A program made the position numbers and the translations under genes. A DNA stretch of 64,000 nt, taken from contig NZ_AMWJ02000001.1 in assembly GCF_000319305.2 (NCBI RefSeq), positions 310,001-374,000 on the forward strand, given 5' to 3'. Below the pieces are notes generated by a model. It worked only from the letters and a program-made list of their open reading frames with translations. It did no database searches and had not been told where the DNA came from. Each line of letters begins with the position of its first letter. Within the stretch, counting starts at the first letter, position 1. Shown here piece by piece: positions 34,801-44,614 of this stretch. This DNA is from Pseudomonas bharatica CSV86. Its GTDB lineage: Bacteria; Pseudomonadota; Gammaproteobacteria; Pseudomonadales; Pseudomonadaceae.

Positions 34801-35241
34801 CTACCCCAAACTGGATGCCTCATGATGCCCTATGGCCGCCAAGCCTGCTGCCGCGCAGGCTTCGTCCTGCCCCTCGTCGGCCCCAGAGACGCCGATGCCG
34901 CCGATGCATTCACCATCGAGTAGGATCGGCAGGCCCCCGCCGAACACCACCAGCCGCTCGCGTCTCGGCAGGCCGATGCGCAGGCGCGGGTTGTCACCCA
35001 GCACGTCGAGCCAGTCGCGGGTGGGGAAGCCGAAGCTCACGGCGGTGTACGCCTTGTCTTCGGCAATTTCCCGTGAATGTAGAAAGGCGCCGTTCATGCG
35101 CAGATAGGCCAACGGCAGGCCGGAGTGGTCAACCACACAGACGTTAATGCGCACGCCTAGCTTCTCTGCATGTGCCACGGCCGCACGGGTGGCGGCATAG
35201 GCGGCTTCCCAGTGCAGCGAGCGTTGATTCGTTGTTCTCAT
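34801..35241 (-). CDS. GlcG/HbpS-like protein at the end of the salicylate operon
   Basis: 146 residues. GlcG/HbpS domain: RAAVAHAEKLGVRINVCVVD near the N-terminus, a KAYTAVSFGFPT segment and a Gly-rich FGGGLPILLDGECIGGIGVSG. Members bind haem or corrinoids or act as accessory proteins in aromatic catabolic operons. It lies 30 bp downstream of nahJ on the same strand, so it is the last gene of the transcript. A comparable small gene follows the meta-cleavage genes in some naphthalene clusters. Its role is not established. Confidence 0.75.
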   Translation of the reverse strand: MRTTNQRSLHWEAAYAATRAAVAHAEKLGVRINVCVVDHSGLPLAYLRMNGAFLHSREIAEDKAYTAVSFGFPTRDWLDVLGDNPRLRIGLPRRERLVVFGGGLPILLDGECIGGIGVSGADEGQDEACAAAGLAAIGHHEASSLG

Positions 35242-35271
35242 GTGCCGGACTCTGTGCAGGAGGAGGCAGGC

Positions 35272-35463
35272 TCATCGACCAATGGCCTTGGCGCTCTCGC
35301 CGCCGATGCCGAAGTGGACCTTGGGCATCTCGGTGATGATCACCCGCACGCTGGCCAGCGGCGCGTCCAGCGAGCGCGAGATGGCCTGGCTGACCTCGCG
35401 GATCAGCGACTCCTTCTGCTCGTCGCTGCGGCCTTCGAGGATATGGATCTGGGCAATAGGCAT
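35272..35463 (-). CDS. nahJ: 4-oxalocrotonate tautomerase
   Basis: 63 residues, typical length. The catalytic N-terminal proline follows Met1 ([12 protein letters not shown]). The Arg at about 11, Arg39 (mature numbering, in [18 protein letters not shown]) and the conserved Phe50 are present. It converts 2-hydroxymuconate to 2-oxo-3-hexenedioate in the oxidative branch of the catechol meta-cleavage pathway. It follows nahK by 48 bp in the order known from NAH7-type plasmids. Confidence 0.93.
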   Translation of the reverse strand: MPIAQIHILEGRSDEQKESLIREVSQAISRSLDAPLASVRVIITEMPKVHFGIGGESAKAIGR

Positions 35464-35511
35464 GGTGTGTCTCCTGAAGAAGAGGCCGCCCGTGCAGGGC
35501 GGCCGAATGGC

Positions 35512-36306
35512 TCAGATGAAGCGCGCGGAGACGCTGCCAAGCCCCTGATAGCGCACGGTGATGTTGTCGCCCGGCTCCACCGATACCGCAGCCGTGATGC
35601 CACCGGTCATGATGAATGTGCCGGCCGGTATGTGTTCGCCGCGCTCTGCCAGCAGGTTGGCGAGCATCGCCACGCTGGACAGCGGATGGCCGAGCACTGC
35701 GGCGCCGGCACCAAGTTCTACCACCTCACCGTTCTTCTCCATCACCACGCCGAGGGTGCGCAGGTCGACGTCTTCCAGATTGGCCATCTGGCCGCCGGTG
35801 ATGAAACGCGTCGAGGAGGCGTTGTCGGCCACCACGCTGATCAGGTCGAACTTGAAGTTCTCGTAGCGCGAGTCGATCACCTCGACGGTGGGGATCACGT
35901 AGTCGACCGCTGCAATCACGTCACCGATGTGGCAACCGGGGCCTTGCAGCGGCGCCTTGGTGACCACCGAGATTTCCGCCTCGATCTTCGGATGGATCAG
36001 CTTGGAGCAATCCACCACGCCACCATCGGGCACGCTGAAGTAGTCGGCGAGAAAGCCGTAGATCGGCGTCTCCACGCCCATCTGCGCCATCTTCGCCCAA
36101 GAGGTCAGGCCCATCTTCAGGCCGACGATCTTGTTGCCGCGCGCCTCCTTGCGGCGGCGGATTTCCCACTGGATGTCGTAGGCATCGGCGAAGGTCATCT
36201 CGGGATAATCGTTGGTGACCTTGTGAATATCGTGCGCCTGCAATTCGGCGTTCTCGATGTGCTCGGCCAGGGCCAGCACCTGCTCGCGGTTGAGGGTACG
36301 GTTCAT
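35512..36306 (-). CDS. nahK: 4-oxalocrotonate decarboxylase
   Basis: 264 residues. Fumarylacetoacetase-like hydratase/decarboxylase fold with [31 protein letters not shown] (metal-site Glu pair) and [20 protein letters not shown]. It decarboxylates 2-oxo-3-hexenedioate to 2-hydroxypenta-2,4-dienoate, usually in complex with the paralogous hydratase NahL, also present here. The start overlaps the nahM stop by 4 bp (ATGA). Confidence 0.92.
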   Translation of the reverse strand: MNRTLNREQVLALAEHIENAELQAHDIHKVTNDYPEMTFADAYDIQWEIRRRKEARGNKIVGLKMGLTSWAKMAQMGVETPIYGFLADYFSVPDGGVVDCSKLIHPKIEAEISVVTKAPLQGPGCHIGDVIAAVDYVIPTVEVIDSRYENFKFDLISVVADNASSTRFITGGQMANLEDVDLRTLGVVMEKNGEVVELGAGAAVLGHPLSSVAMLANLLAERGEHIPAGTFIMTGGITAAVSVEPGDNITVRYQGLGSVSARFI

Positions 36307-37343
36307 GCGCTCACCTTCTGGTTCTGGCGGGCCCGGGACATATCCAGGGCGAGGTCTTCGATCATGTCTTCCTGGCCGCCGACGGTGCCGCGGCGCCCCA
36401 GCTCGACCAGAATGTCGCGGGCCGGTACGCCGTATTTCTTCTCGGCGCGCTGGGCAAACAACAGGAACGAGCTGTATACGCCGGCATAGCCCAGGGTCAG
36501 CGCATCGCGGTCGACGCGGATCGGCTGGTCCATCATTGGCACGACGATGTCTTCGGCCACATCCATGATCTTGTAGAGGTCGATGCCGGTTTCCACGCCC
36601 ATGCGCTTGCACACCGCGACGAAGACTTCCAGCGGGGTGTTGCCGGCACCGGCGCCGAGGCCGGCGACCGAGCCGTCGATACGCGAGGCGCCAGCTTCGA
36701 TGGCGGCCAGCGAGTTGGCGATGGCCATGCCCATGTTGTGGTGGCCGTGGAAGCCGATCTCGGTGGCGGGGTTCAGCTCGGCGCGCAGCAGGCCGATCTT
36801 CTCGCTGACCTCATCGGGCAGCATGTAGCCGGCCGAGTCGGTGCAGTAGATGCAGTTAGCGCCGTAGCTTTCCATCAGCCTGGCCTGCTCGAGCACTTTT
36901 TCCGCGCTGATCATGTGCGCCATCATCAGAAAGCCGACGGTATCGGCGCCCAGCTTGCGCGACATGCCGATGTGCTGCTCGGAGACGTCGGCCTCGGTGC
37001 AATGCGTGGCCACACGAATGGTGGAGACGCCACAGTCGAGCGCCATCTTCAGGTGGTCGACCGTGCCGATGCCCGGCAGCAGCAGGGCGGATACCTTGGC
37101 CTGCTTGAGGCGCGGGATTACCGCACGCAGGTATTCCTCGTCGCTGTGCGCGGGGAAGCCGTAGTTGATCGAGCGACCGCCGAGGCCGTCGCCGTGGGTG
37201 ATCTCGATCAGCGGCATGCCGGCGGCGTCGAGGCCGGTGGCGACCGCGATCATCTGCTCGAGGCTGATCTGGTGGCGCTTGGCGTGCATGCCGTCGCGCA
37301 GGCTCATGTCGTGCAGGGTGACGTTCTTGCCTTGCAGATTCAT
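36303..37343 (-). CDS. nahM: 4-hydroxy-2-oxovalerate aldolase
   Basis: 346 residues. HMGL-like TIM barrel beginning [20 protein letters not shown] with the metal-binding Asp and the Arg-Asp pair. [13 protein letters not shown] carries the His metal ligands, and the DmpG-type communication domain is at the C-terminus. It splits 4-hydroxy-2-oxovalerate to pyruvate and acetaldehyde, channelled to NahO. It is 11 bp downstream of nahO and overlaps nahK by 4 bp. Confidence 0.93.
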   Translation of the reverse strand: MNLQGKNVTLHDMSLRDGMHAKRHQISLEQMIAVATGLDAAGMPLIEITHGDGLGGRSINYGFPAHSDEEYLRAVIPRLKQAKVSALLLPGIGTVDHLKMALDCGVSTIRVATHCTEADVSEQHIGMSRKLGADTVGFLMMAHMISAEKVLEQARLMESYGANCIYCTDSAGYMLPDEVSEKIGLLRAELNPATEIGFHGHHNMGMAIANSLAAIEAGASRIDGSVAGLGAGAGNTPLEVFVAVCKRMGVETGIDLYKIMDVAEDIVVPMMDQPIRVDRDALTLGYAGVYSSFLLFAQRAEKKYGVPARDILVELGRRGTVGGQEDMIEDLALDMSRARQNQKVSA

Positions 37344-37354
37344 GGTGCTACTCC

Positions 37355-38278
37355 TCAGGCCAGTGCCGCTTCACGACGTGGCAGTTGAATGGTGCCGCTG
37401 GCGATTTCCTCGGCGAACATCTCGCCAGTACGCAGCGCTGCGGCGGTCATGATGTCGAGGTTGCCGGCGTACTTGGGCAGGTAGTCGCCCAGGCCCTCGA
37501 CTTCCATGAAGATCGAGACGCGGTTGCCGTCGAATACCGGGCCGTTCTTCAGCCGGTAGCCGGGCACGTACTTCTGCACCTCGGCGATCATCGCGTGGAC
37601 CGATGCGGTGATCGCATCCTGGTCCGGCTCGGTTTCGGTCAGACAGTGGATGGTGTCGCGCATCATCAGCGGCGGCTCGGCCGGGTTGACGACGATGATC
37701 GCCTTGCCTTCCTTGGCCCCGCCGACCTGCTCGATGGCGCCGGCCGTGGTGCGGGTGAACTCGTCGATGTTCTTGCGGGTGCCCGGGCCGATGGAGCGCG
37801 AGGACACGGTGGCGACGATCTCGCCGTAGGCCACCGGCTGCACGCGCGATACCGCGGCGACCATCGGGATGGTGGCCTGGCCACCACAGGTGACCATGTT
37901 GACGTTCATTTCCAGCGTGCCGACGTGCTGCTTGAGGTTCACCGGCGGCACGCAGTACGGGCCGATGGCGGCCGGGGTCAGGTCGACCATCAGCACGCCC
38001 AGCTCGTTGAGCTTGCGGCTGTTCTCGGCGTGTACATAGGCGGAGGTGGCATCGAAGGCGATGCGGATATCGTCGTCGAGCACGTGCGGCAGCAGGCCGT
38101 CGACGCCCGCGGCGGTGGTCTTCAGGCCGAACTCGTGGGCGCGCTTGAGGCCATCGGACTCGGGGTCGATGCCGACCATCCAGACCGGCTCGATCCATTC
38201 GGAGCGCAGCATCTTCATCACCAGGTCCGTGCCGATGTTGCCCGGGCCGATAATCGCCGCTTTCAGTTTCTTGCTCAT
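37355..38278 (-). CDS. nahO: Acetaldehyde dehydrogenase (acylating)
   Basis: 307 residues. N-terminal NAD-binding [10 protein letters not shown] (about 10-19) and catalytic Cys in [12 protein letters not shown] (about 132). It oxidises acetaldehyde to acetyl-CoA with NAD and CoA and forms a channelling complex with NahM, encoded just downstream. It follows nahL by 14 bp. Full length, no defects seen. Confidence 0.93.
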   Translation of the reverse strand: MSKKLKAAIIGPGNIGTDLVMKMLRSEWIEPVWMVGIDPESDGLKRAHEFGLKTTAAGVDGLLPHVLDDDIRIAFDATSAYVHAENSRKLNELGVLMVDLTPAAIGPYCVPPVNLKQHVGTLEMNVNMVTCGGQATIPMVAAVSRVQPVAYGEIVATVSSRSIGPGTRKNIDEFTRTTAGAIEQVGGAKEGKAIIVVNPAEPPLMMRDTIHCLTETEPDQDAITASVHAMIAEVQKYVPGYRLKNGPVFDGNRVSIFMEVEGLGDYLPKYAGNLDIMTAAALRTGEMFAEEIASGTIQLPRREAALA

Positions 38279-38292
38279 CAGGCTGTCCTCGA

Positions 38293-39078
38293 TCAGATGA
38301 AGCGCACGCTGGCGCTGCCGATGCCGCCGATATCGACGCGCATGAAATCACCGGCCTTGACCGGTTCCAGCGGAACCAGCGAGCCGGACAGGATCACTTC
38401 GCCGGCCTTCAGGCCGATGCCGAAGTGGCCGAGGGTGTTGGCCAGCCAGGCCACGCAGTTGACCGGCGAGCCGAGCGCAGCCGCTCCAGCGCCGGTGGAG
38501 AGCAGCTGGCCGTTCTTCTCGACCAGCATGCCGCAGGTGACCAGATCGACCTGGCGCGGTGAGACGGCCTGGTCGCCGAGCACGAACAGCCCGCAGGAGG
38601 CGTTGTCCGCGACGGTGTCCTGGATCTTGATCTTCCAGTCCTGGATGCGCGAATCGACCACTTCGAAGCAGGGGATCACGCATTCGGTGGCGGCCAGCAC
38701 GTCGGCATTGGTCACGCCCGGACCCATCAGGTCCTTCTTGAGGATGAAGGCGATCTCGCCCTCGGCGCGTGGCTGGATCAGCTTCTCGCTGATCGGCATG
38801 GCTTCGCCGCTGTTGTAGACCATCGCGTCGGTGAGGTAGCCGAAGTCCGGCTGGTGCACGCCGAGCATGTTCTGCACGGCCTTGCTGGTGACGCCGATCT
38901 TCTTGCCGATCACCCGCTCGCCGGCCGCCAGGCGGCGTTCGAGCATGCGCAGGGAGATGTGGTAGGCGTCCTCGACGGTGATGTCGAAGCCGCGGCTGGT
39001 CAGCGGCGTGACGGTCTCGCGCTGGACCATCGCCTGGTAGAGCTCGTCGCCGAGCTGCTGGATCAATTCTGGATTCAT
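38293..39078 (-). CDS. nahL: 2-hydroxypenta-2,4-dienoate hydratase
   Basis: 261 residues from the ATG at 39078; the frame continues upstream but the overlap with the nahN stop (ATGA) and homology fix the start. MhpD-like fold with [20 protein letters not shown] and [15 protein letters not shown] (metal-site Glu residues). It adds water to give 4-hydroxy-2-oxovalerate. It is paralogous to NahK at 35512-36306, with which it usually forms a complex. Confidence 0.93.
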   Translation of the reverse strand: MNPELIQQLGDELYQAMVQRETVTPLTSRGFDITVEDAYHISLRMLERRLAAGERVIGKKIGVTSKAVQNMLGVHQPDFGYLTDAMVYNSGEAMPISEKLIQPRAEGEIAFILKKDLMGPGVTNADVLAATECVIPCFEVVDSRIQDWKIKIQDTVADNASCGLFVLGDQAVSPRQVDLVTCGMLVEKNGQLLSTGAGAAALGSPVNCVAWLANTLGHFGIGLKAGEVILSGSLVPLEPVKAGDFMRVDIGGIGSASVRFI

Positions 39079-39938
39079 GGCTGTGTTTCCTCTTGAGCCG
39101 CACGGTCCGCCTCGGCGAGGAAATCCTCGACCTGACGGGCAAAGCGGCTGGCGTGTTCGATCTGGGTCCAGTGGCCGCAATGGCCAAAGACGTGGAGTTG
39201 GGCGTTGGGAATCCACTGCGCGAGGGTCAGCGAAGCCTGCAGCGGGATGATCCGATCCTCGCGGCCATGGATGACCAGGGTTTCGTGGGGCAGGGCGCGG
39301 ATATCGGCCTCGTTGCTGGCCAGATCGTCGACGCCGTTCTGCCGTGGCGGCGGGAACATCGCGGCGAACGACTCCTGGAAGCCCGGGCGGATGCTGGCCT
39401 GGTAGCGCAGCTCGGCCAGCTCGTCGTTGACCAGGGTGCGGTCGTAAGCGAACAGATCGAGCAGCCTGCGCATGTTGGCCAACGACGGCGTGTAGCCCCA
39501 CGCCATTTCCAGCCCCTCGGTGATCGGAAAGGCCACCCCGACGCTGCCCATCAGCACCAGCCGGCGCACGCGCTCGGGGTGACGGATGGCCAATGCCAGC
39601 GCCAGTCCACCGCCGAACGAGTTGCCGACGATGTCGGCCTGCTGGATGCCAAGGGCGTCGAGCACACCGATGGCATGCTCGACCCAGCGGGCCTGGCTGT
39701 AGCGTGCATCGGCCGGGCGCTCGCTGTAGCCGAAGCCGAGCATGTCCGGAGCGATCACCCGACGCGTCTGCGCCAGCTGCGGGATGATCCCGCGCCAGTT
39801 GGCCCAGGCGGTGACGCCCGGACCGGAGCCGTGGATCAGCAGCAGCGGACAACCTTCGCCCTGGTCATGCAGGTTGGTGCGGTAGCCGGCGGCGAGGATC
39901 TCGCGGCCGATTTCCGGGCTCTGCTGGGGTGCGTTCAT
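39075..39938 (-). CDS. nahN: 2-hydroxymuconic semialdehyde hydrolase
   Basis: 287 residues, alpha/beta hydrolase. Oxyanion region LLLIHGSGPGVTAWANW, nucleophile Ser in VGNSFGGGLAL (about 106-116), acid in HGREDRIIP and His in FGHCGHWTQIEH. It hydrolyses the ring-cleavage product to 2-hydroxypenta-2,4-dienoate and formate, the branch mainly used for methylcatechols. Starts 11 bp after nahI and overlaps nahL by 4 bp. Confidence 0.93.
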   Translation of the reverse strand: MNAPQQSPEIGREILAAGYRTNLHDQGEGCPLLLIHGSGPGVTAWANWRGIIPQLAQTRRVIAPDMLGFGYSERPADARYSQARWVEHAIGVLDALGIQQADIVGNSFGGGLALALAIRHPERVRRLVLMGSVGVAFPITEGLEMAWGYTPSLANMRRLLDLFAYDRTLVNDELAELRYQASIRPGFQESFAAMFPPPRQNGVDDLASNEADIRALPHETLVIHGREDRIIPLQASLTLAQWIPNAQLHVFGHCGHWTQIEHASRFARQVEDFLAEADRAAQEETQP

Positions 39939-39949
39939 GGTCTGGGTCC

Positions 39950-41410
39950 TCAGAGCTTCACGCAGATGTTCTTCAGCTCGGTGTAGAACTCCAGCGAGTG
40001 AACCCCGCCTTCGCGGCCGATGCCCGACTGCTTGGCGCCGCCGAAGGCGGTGCGCAGGTCGCGCAGGAACCAGCTGTTGACCCAGACGATGCCAGCCTCG
40101 ATTTGCCCGGCGACGCGGTGTGCGCGCGAAGCGTTCTCGGTCCAGATCGCCGAAGCCAGGCCGTAGGGCAGGCTGTTGGCCAGCTCGATGGCTTCCGCTT
40201 CCGTGTCGAACGGGCGGATGTGGCAGCACGGGCCGAAGATTTCCTCGGTGACCACCGCCGAATCGTCGGTCAGGCCGGTCCAGATGGTCGGCTGCACCCA
40301 GGCGCCGCCGGCCAGGTGCGCCGGCATCTCCGGCACGCCGCCGCCGGTGACAACGGTGGCGCCGTCGTCGACTGCCTGCTGGTAGTAACTGAGGACTTTT
40401 TCACGGTGCTTGTGGCTGATCAGCGGGCCGAAATTGGCCTCTGGATCGTTCGGTTCGCCGATCTTCAACGCTTCGGCGCCGGCCTTCAGGCGGGCGACGA
40501 ACGCGTCGAAGATCGGCCGCTCGACATACACCCGCTCGGTGCCCAGGCAGACTTGGCCGCAGTTGGCGAAGGCCGAGCGCAGGGTGCCCTCGATGGCCTT
40601 GTCCAGGTCACAGTCGGCGAAGACGATGCCGGCGTTCTTGCCGCCCAGCTCCAGCGACACCTGGCGCACGCCCTTGGCCGCGGCGCGCATGATGGTTTCG
40701 CCGGTGCCGGTCTCGCCGGTGAAGGTGTAGGCGTCGACGTCCGGGTGCTCGGTGAGGAAGGCCCCGGCCGAATCGCCGCCGAAACCGTGCACCACGTTGT
40801 ACACGCCGGCCGGCACACCGGCGGCCTGCATCACCTCGCCGAGCAGGGTGGCGGTCAGCGGGGTTTCCTCGGATGGTTTGACCACCACGCAGTTGCCGCA
40901 GGCCAGGGCCGGGCCGACTTTCCAGGTCATCAGCAGCAGCGGCAGGTTCCACGGGCTGATCACGCCGATCACCCCCTTGGGCCGGCGCACGCCGTAGTTG
41001 AGTGCACCGGCGCCGTCCGGGGTGGCCATCTCGAAGGCTTCGGTCGGCACGTTCTTGATCAGGTCGGCGAACACCTTGAAATTGGCCGCGCCGCGCGGAA
41101 TGTCGATGTGGCTGGCCAGGGATTTGGGCTTGCCGGTGTCCAGGCATTCGGCCTCGAGAAACTCATCGAAGCGCGCCGTGACGCCATCGGCCACGCGATG
41201 CAGAATCTCAGCGCGCTCGGCCACCGTCATCTTCCCCCATGGTCCCTTCAGCGCAGCGCGTGCCGCCCTGACCGCGGCGTCGACCTCGGCGCGGCCGGCC
41301 TCGTGCACGCGGCCGATCACCTGGCCATTGACCGGGTTGATGTCCTCGAAGGTGCGGCCGCTGGCCGAATCGACGAAGGCACCGTTAATGAAATGCTTGA
41401 TCTCTTTCAT
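39950..41410 (-). CDS. nahI: 2-hydroxymuconic semialdehyde dehydrogenase
   Basis: 486 residues, aldehyde dehydrogenase family. Catalytic Glu in VSLELGGKNAG (about 256) and Cys in FANCGQVCLGTERVY (about 290), with the NAD site PWNLPLLLMTWK upstream. It oxidises 2-hydroxymuconic semialdehyde to 2-hydroxymuconate, the entry to the 4-oxalocrotonate branch. It is paralogous to NahF at 61259-62710 but clearly distinct. Gap to nahH is 34 bp. Confidence 0.93.
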   Translation of the reverse strand: MKEIKHFINGAFVDSASGRTFEDINPVNGQVIGRVHEAGRAEVDAAVRAARAALKGPWGKMTVAERAEILHRVADGVTARFDEFLEAECLDTGKPKSLASHIDIPRGAANFKVFADLIKNVPTEAFEMATPDGAGALNYGVRRPKGVIGVISPWNLPLLLMTWKVGPALACGNCVVVKPSEETPLTATLLGEVMQAAGVPAGVYNVVHGFGGDSAGAFLTEHPDVDAYTFTGETGTGETIMRAAAKGVRQVSLELGGKNAGIVFADCDLDKAIEGTLRSAFANCGQVCLGTERVYVERPIFDAFVARLKAGAEALKIGEPNDPEANFGPLISHKHREKVLSYYQQAVDDGATVVTGGGVPEMPAHLAGGAWVQPTIWTGLTDDSAVVTEEIFGPCCHIRPFDTEAEAIELANSLPYGLASAIWTENASRAHRVAGQIEAGIVWVNSWFLRDLRTAFGGAKQSGIGREGGVHSLEFYTELKNICVKL

Positions 41411-41444
41411 CTGCGCAATCTCTGCAATAAGTCGAACCGAACCA

Positions 41445-42368
41445 TCAGGTCAGCACGGTCATGAATCGTTCGTTGAGCACACGGTCGTGATAGAAGATCG
41501 CCTTGCCCAGGTCCTTAGCCAGCCAGGTCACCGGCTTGTGATCCGGATAGCTGTAGTTGCCGCCGCAGAACACCTCGCTGCGGTTACCGGACGGGTCGAA
41601 GAAGTAGATGGTCTTGCCGTGGGTCAGGCCATGACGGGTCGGGCCGATGTCGATAGAGGTGTCGGTCATGGAGATCAGGTCGGCGGCGCGAAGCACGTCT
41701 TCCCAGGTTTCGAGGTAGAAGGACACATGATGGAGGCGGCCTTTTTCCGGATGGTGAATGAAGGCCACGTCGTGGGCCTTGGTCGACAGACTGAGGAACT
41801 GGGCGACGCGCGTGCCATTTTCGTCCAGCACCTGTTCGGCCAGATAGAAGCCGAGCACCTTGGTGAACAGGTCATAGGTCGCCGGCAATTCGTCGCCATA
41901 CAGTAGGCAATGATCGAAACGCACAGCCGCCATGCCTTTCAGATCGCGCGGCCATGCCTCGGGATTGACCTCATTCACACCCCACTTTCCAGTATATTCC
42001 TTGTCTGCATACAACTCGAAGTGATGCCCGGAGGGTGCCTGGAAGCGCACGCGCCGGCCACAACTGTTCAGCTCACCTGCGGGTAGCTGCTCAACGGCAC
42101 AGCCATATGCCGTCAGATCCCGCTCCAGTTGCCGGAGAGCATCCTCATCCACAACCTTGAAACCCATAAAATCCATACCAGGTTCGTCGGCTTCGCGTAG
42201 CACCACGGAGAATTTGTCAACTTCGGTCCAAGCCTTGAGATAGACACGGCCCTGATCGTCACGGTCCATCTCGATCAGGCCCAGCAACTCGACGTAGTGT
42301 TCCAGGGCCTTGCTCATGTCCAGTACACGCAGCTGCACATGGCCGGGGCGCATTATACCTTTGTTCAT
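41445..42368 (-). CDS. nahH: Catechol 2,3-dioxygenase
   Basis: 307 residues, the standard XylE/NahH length. Two vicinal-oxygen-chelate domains. Iron ligands are visible in [10 protein letters not shown] (His near 153), [15 protein letters not shown] (His near 214) and [16 protein letters not shown] (Glu near 265). It cleaves catechol extradiol to 2-hydroxymuconic semialdehyde. The start overlaps the nahT stop by 4 bp. Confidence 0.95.
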   Translation of the reverse strand: MNKGIMRPGHVQLRVLDMSKALEHYVELLGLIEMDRDDQGRVYLKAWTEVDKFSVVLREADEPGMDFMGFKVVDEDALRQLERDLTAYGCAVEQLPAGELNSCGRRVRFQAPSGHHFELYADKEYTGKWGVNEVNPEAWPRDLKGMAAVRFDHCLLYGDELPATYDLFTKVLGFYLAEQVLDENGTRVAQFLSLSTKAHDVAFIHHPEKGRLHHVSFYLETWEDVLRAADLISMTDTSIDIGPTRHGLTHGKTIYFFDPSGNRSEVFCGGNYSYPDHKPVTWLAKDLGKAIFYHDRVLNERFMTVLT

Positions 42369-42703
42369 GACGTCACCTTTTCTCTTTGTTGTGGGTCGAC
42401 CGTATTTTCATAGCACGGCTTTGAATAACGCTCGATACATAGATCGCTACGGGCAAACAGTCGGCAGGCCAGGGCGTAGCCTTGTTCGCGGGCCTCTACC
42501 GGTACGTGCTTGCAGCTCATACGCCCGCATTCGTAATCACCGGTCAGCACCCGCACCTTACACAGGCCGCACCCGCCGCCGCGACAGCCAACTGGTAGGC
42601 AGTGCTTGTTCTGGGCCTCCATAGCACGAAGCACTGACTGCTGCGGCTGGCAGACGAAGCTCTCCCCATCAGGCCGTACAGTGATTTCAAAGACCGTTGG
42701 CAT
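42365..42703 (-). CDS. nahT: Chloroplast-type [2Fe-2S] ferredoxin
   Basis: 112 residues from the ATG at 42703, preceded by GGAGGCGGG; a further in-frame ATG at 42736 would add 11 residues but lies upstream of that ribosome site. Four cluster cysteines are in [15 protein letters not shown] and GYALACRLF. XylT/NahT ferredoxins re-reduce the active-site iron of catechol 2,3-dioxygenase after inactivation. It overlaps nahH by 4 bp. Confidence 0.9.
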   Translation of the reverse strand: MPTVFEITVRPDGESFVCQPQQSVLRAMEAQNKHCLPVGCRGGGCGLCKVRVLTGDYECGRMSCKHVPVEAREQGYALACRLFARSDLCIERYSKPCYENTVDPQQREKVTS

Positions 42704-43145
42704 CCCGCCTCCGTCGACATGTGCGTCAGTGGGCACCGCTGCAGGACCTCCAAATACAAGTCCTGACCAGTTTGGCGATCGCTAGGGAAGTATTGATTGT
42801 CATCGCGGGAGCGCTGATTATTAAGGTGTAACGGAACGAACTCTTGTTATTGGTTTGCATTGTTCTCTCTAGCGATGCTCTTTGGCGCAGCATGTATGAA
42901 ATCCTAATGGGTTACCGTGGTATCTGCGGTCCACTGGCACCAATGCGGTGGCTGCCTGTGCTTAGATCAGAATCTAACTATATTTACAGATCCAACGGCT
43001 CCCATGGGCGTCGGCCTAGCGGCTGAAACAAAGTGATATTTTGCACCTAGCACTAAACGCAAGCCTATGTGCATCACGTAACCCGTTCGCAGAAAACACT
43101 TCAATTACTCGCCTTCGAAACCTTAGCCACTATCGACACGGCCTC
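42704..43145. other. nahG-nahT intergenic region, no gene seen
   Basis: About 440 bp between the first two genes of the salicylate operon. Lower GC than the genes downstream and multiple stops in all frames. It contains no recognisable coding remnant. It could hold an internal promoter or an RNA-processing site, or mark the junction where nahG was joined to the meta-cleavage block. Confidence 0.4.
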
Positions 43146-44459
43146 TTACCCTTGACGCAGCGCAATTTGCTCATGCGCCTCCCAGCCCATGCGCAGTCGG
43201 GCCTCAGCCACATCGGCATCGAGATCATGGTTCCATAGCCAGTCGAAACGAGTCGCCAGTATTTCCCCCACCAGCTGTTCGTCCGCACCTACAATGGGGT
43301 CGCGCAACTCGTATAACTCGCCGGTTTCCACAGTGGTTCGTTGCACACGACAGGCATGAGGGCGGCGCAGGTCGTCGTAAGCTCCAAGCAGCTCGGGGAG
43401 GTTGCCTGTTTCGGTCCGACTATCGCCCAACAGCCGGGCGAGGAAATAGGCGTCCTCAAGCCCTTGCCCTGCACCGGCCCCTTGGTGCGGCAGCATGGCG
43501 TGCGCTGCGTCGCCGATCAGGGCAACCCGACCGTGTACGTAGCCTGGCAGTTCCGGCAGGTCATGCAGTGCCCAGAGAGTTGGCGCCGGGATGCACTCCA
43601 GTAAGGCGCGCGGGGCATCGCCCCAGCCCGCGAACGCATCGAGCATCTCGCGCTGGCTCGCTTCCCGTACCCAGGGAGCGTCCGCGGGCCAAGTCGGTTC
43701 CGGCTGGCTACGGTCGGAGGTGAACGCTACCACGTTGACAATGCGGCCTTTTCTCACCGGGAAGGTAAGAATATGGCCATCGAGCCCTAAGTACATCTGC
43801 GGGACATCCACCAAGTGCTCGTCAATGCCCTTTATTCTAAAGGCTTCGCGCAGTTGCAGGCTATCTACCATGCCCCGGTATGCACAGGTACCGCTAAAAC
43901 GTGGTTCTAGATGATCCAGCCCCTGACCTTCCAGCACATAGCTACGAAGCGCTGACTTAATGCCGTCGGCGCCGATTAGAAGATCGCAGCGGTACTCTGT
44001 GCCGTCGGCGAATAGCACTTGCAGTTCATCACCCTGCTGCTCGATTTGGGTGGCACGCTTCCTAAATTGGGCGATACCTTCTGGAAGGTGTCTTACTAGG
44101 GCGTCAAGGAAATCAGCCCGGTGTACAGAGGACTGACCTACGCCCGGCGCAATGGTGGCGCCTAGATAGCTAGCATCGCTACCGCGCCGCCATTCAAACC
44201 AAATATCCTCCCAAGGCTGCGGAGTCCGATCAGCAACCTGAAAGTAGGATTGACCCAAACCCAAACCGACAATGGCGCGCACTGCGTTAGGCCCGAAGGA
44301 CACACCAGCACCGACTTCACCGAACGCCGGGGCAGCCTCGAATAGCTGCACATTAAGATGGGAGTGTTTGCACAAGCTCAATGCCAAGGCAAGGCCTGAA
44401 ATTCCGCCGCCGACTATAGCGACGCGCAAGGCTGGTTTCTTAGCGTTCATGTCGTTCAT
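43146..44459 (-). CDS. nahG: Salicylate 1-hydroxylase
   Basis: 437 residues. FAD-dependent aromatic hydroxylase: dinucleotide motif VAIVGGGISGLALAL at about 13-27, the DG motif LLIGADGIKSALRS, and the GD motif ALIGDAAHAMLPHQGAGAGQG. It converts salicylate to catechol with NADH and O2. First gene of the lower operon, divergent from nahR. MNDMNAKK offers two start Mets. Several residues differ from canonical NahG near the N-terminus, within normal variation. Confidence 0.94.
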   Translation of the reverse strand: MNDMNAKKPALRVAIVGGGISGLALALSLCKHSHLNVQLFEAAPAFGEVGAGVSFGPNAVRAIVGLGLGQSYFQVADRTPQPWEDIWFEWRRGSDASYLGATIAPGVGQSSVHRADFLDALVRHLPEGIAQFRKRATQIEQQGDELQVLFADGTEYRCDLLIGADGIKSALRSYVLEGQGLDHLEPRFSGTCAYRGMVDSLQLREAFRIKGIDEHLVDVPQMYLGLDGHILTFPVRKGRIVNVVAFTSDRSQPEPTWPADAPWVREASQREMLDAFAGWGDAPRALLECIPAPTLWALHDLPELPGYVHGRVALIGDAAHAMLPHQGAGAGQGLEDAYFLARLLGDSRTETGNLPELLGAYDDLRRPHACRVQRTTVETGELYELRDPIVGADEQLVGEILATRFDWLWNHDLDADVAEARLRMGWEAHEQIALRQG

Positions 44460-44548
44460 GCAATACCTGTCATGACTTTATTATTGGGATATCTCCAACA
44501 GTAGCGAAGCCATAACTATTGATAAATACACTAATCCCTATATTATAT

Positions 44549-44563
44549 ATTCATAGTGAGAAT
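44549..44563. promoter_or_regulatory. Candidate NahR-binding site between nahR and nahG
   Basis: Inverted repeat ATTC-N7-GAAT (plus strand ATTCATAGTGAGAAT; nahG strand ATTCTCACTATGAAT), which contains the LysR T-N11-A form and resembles the known NahR box that begins ATTCAC-GCT. Centred 51-66 bp from the nahR ATG and about 95 bp from the nahG ATG, suitable for activation of nahG and autorepression of nahR. Identified by eye. Confidence 0.6.
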
Positions 44564-44614
44564 GTCCGATGCTGCCGCTCTGGCAGGACCACGTCAACAG
44601 CATAGCGAGGCTCC

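Noticed and set aside
35170..36489. Long plus-strand frames opposite the nahK-nahM genes, and similarly opposite nahO and nahI
   Set aside because: No recognisable domains; the minus-strand genes form a complete canonical operon with ATGA overlaps.
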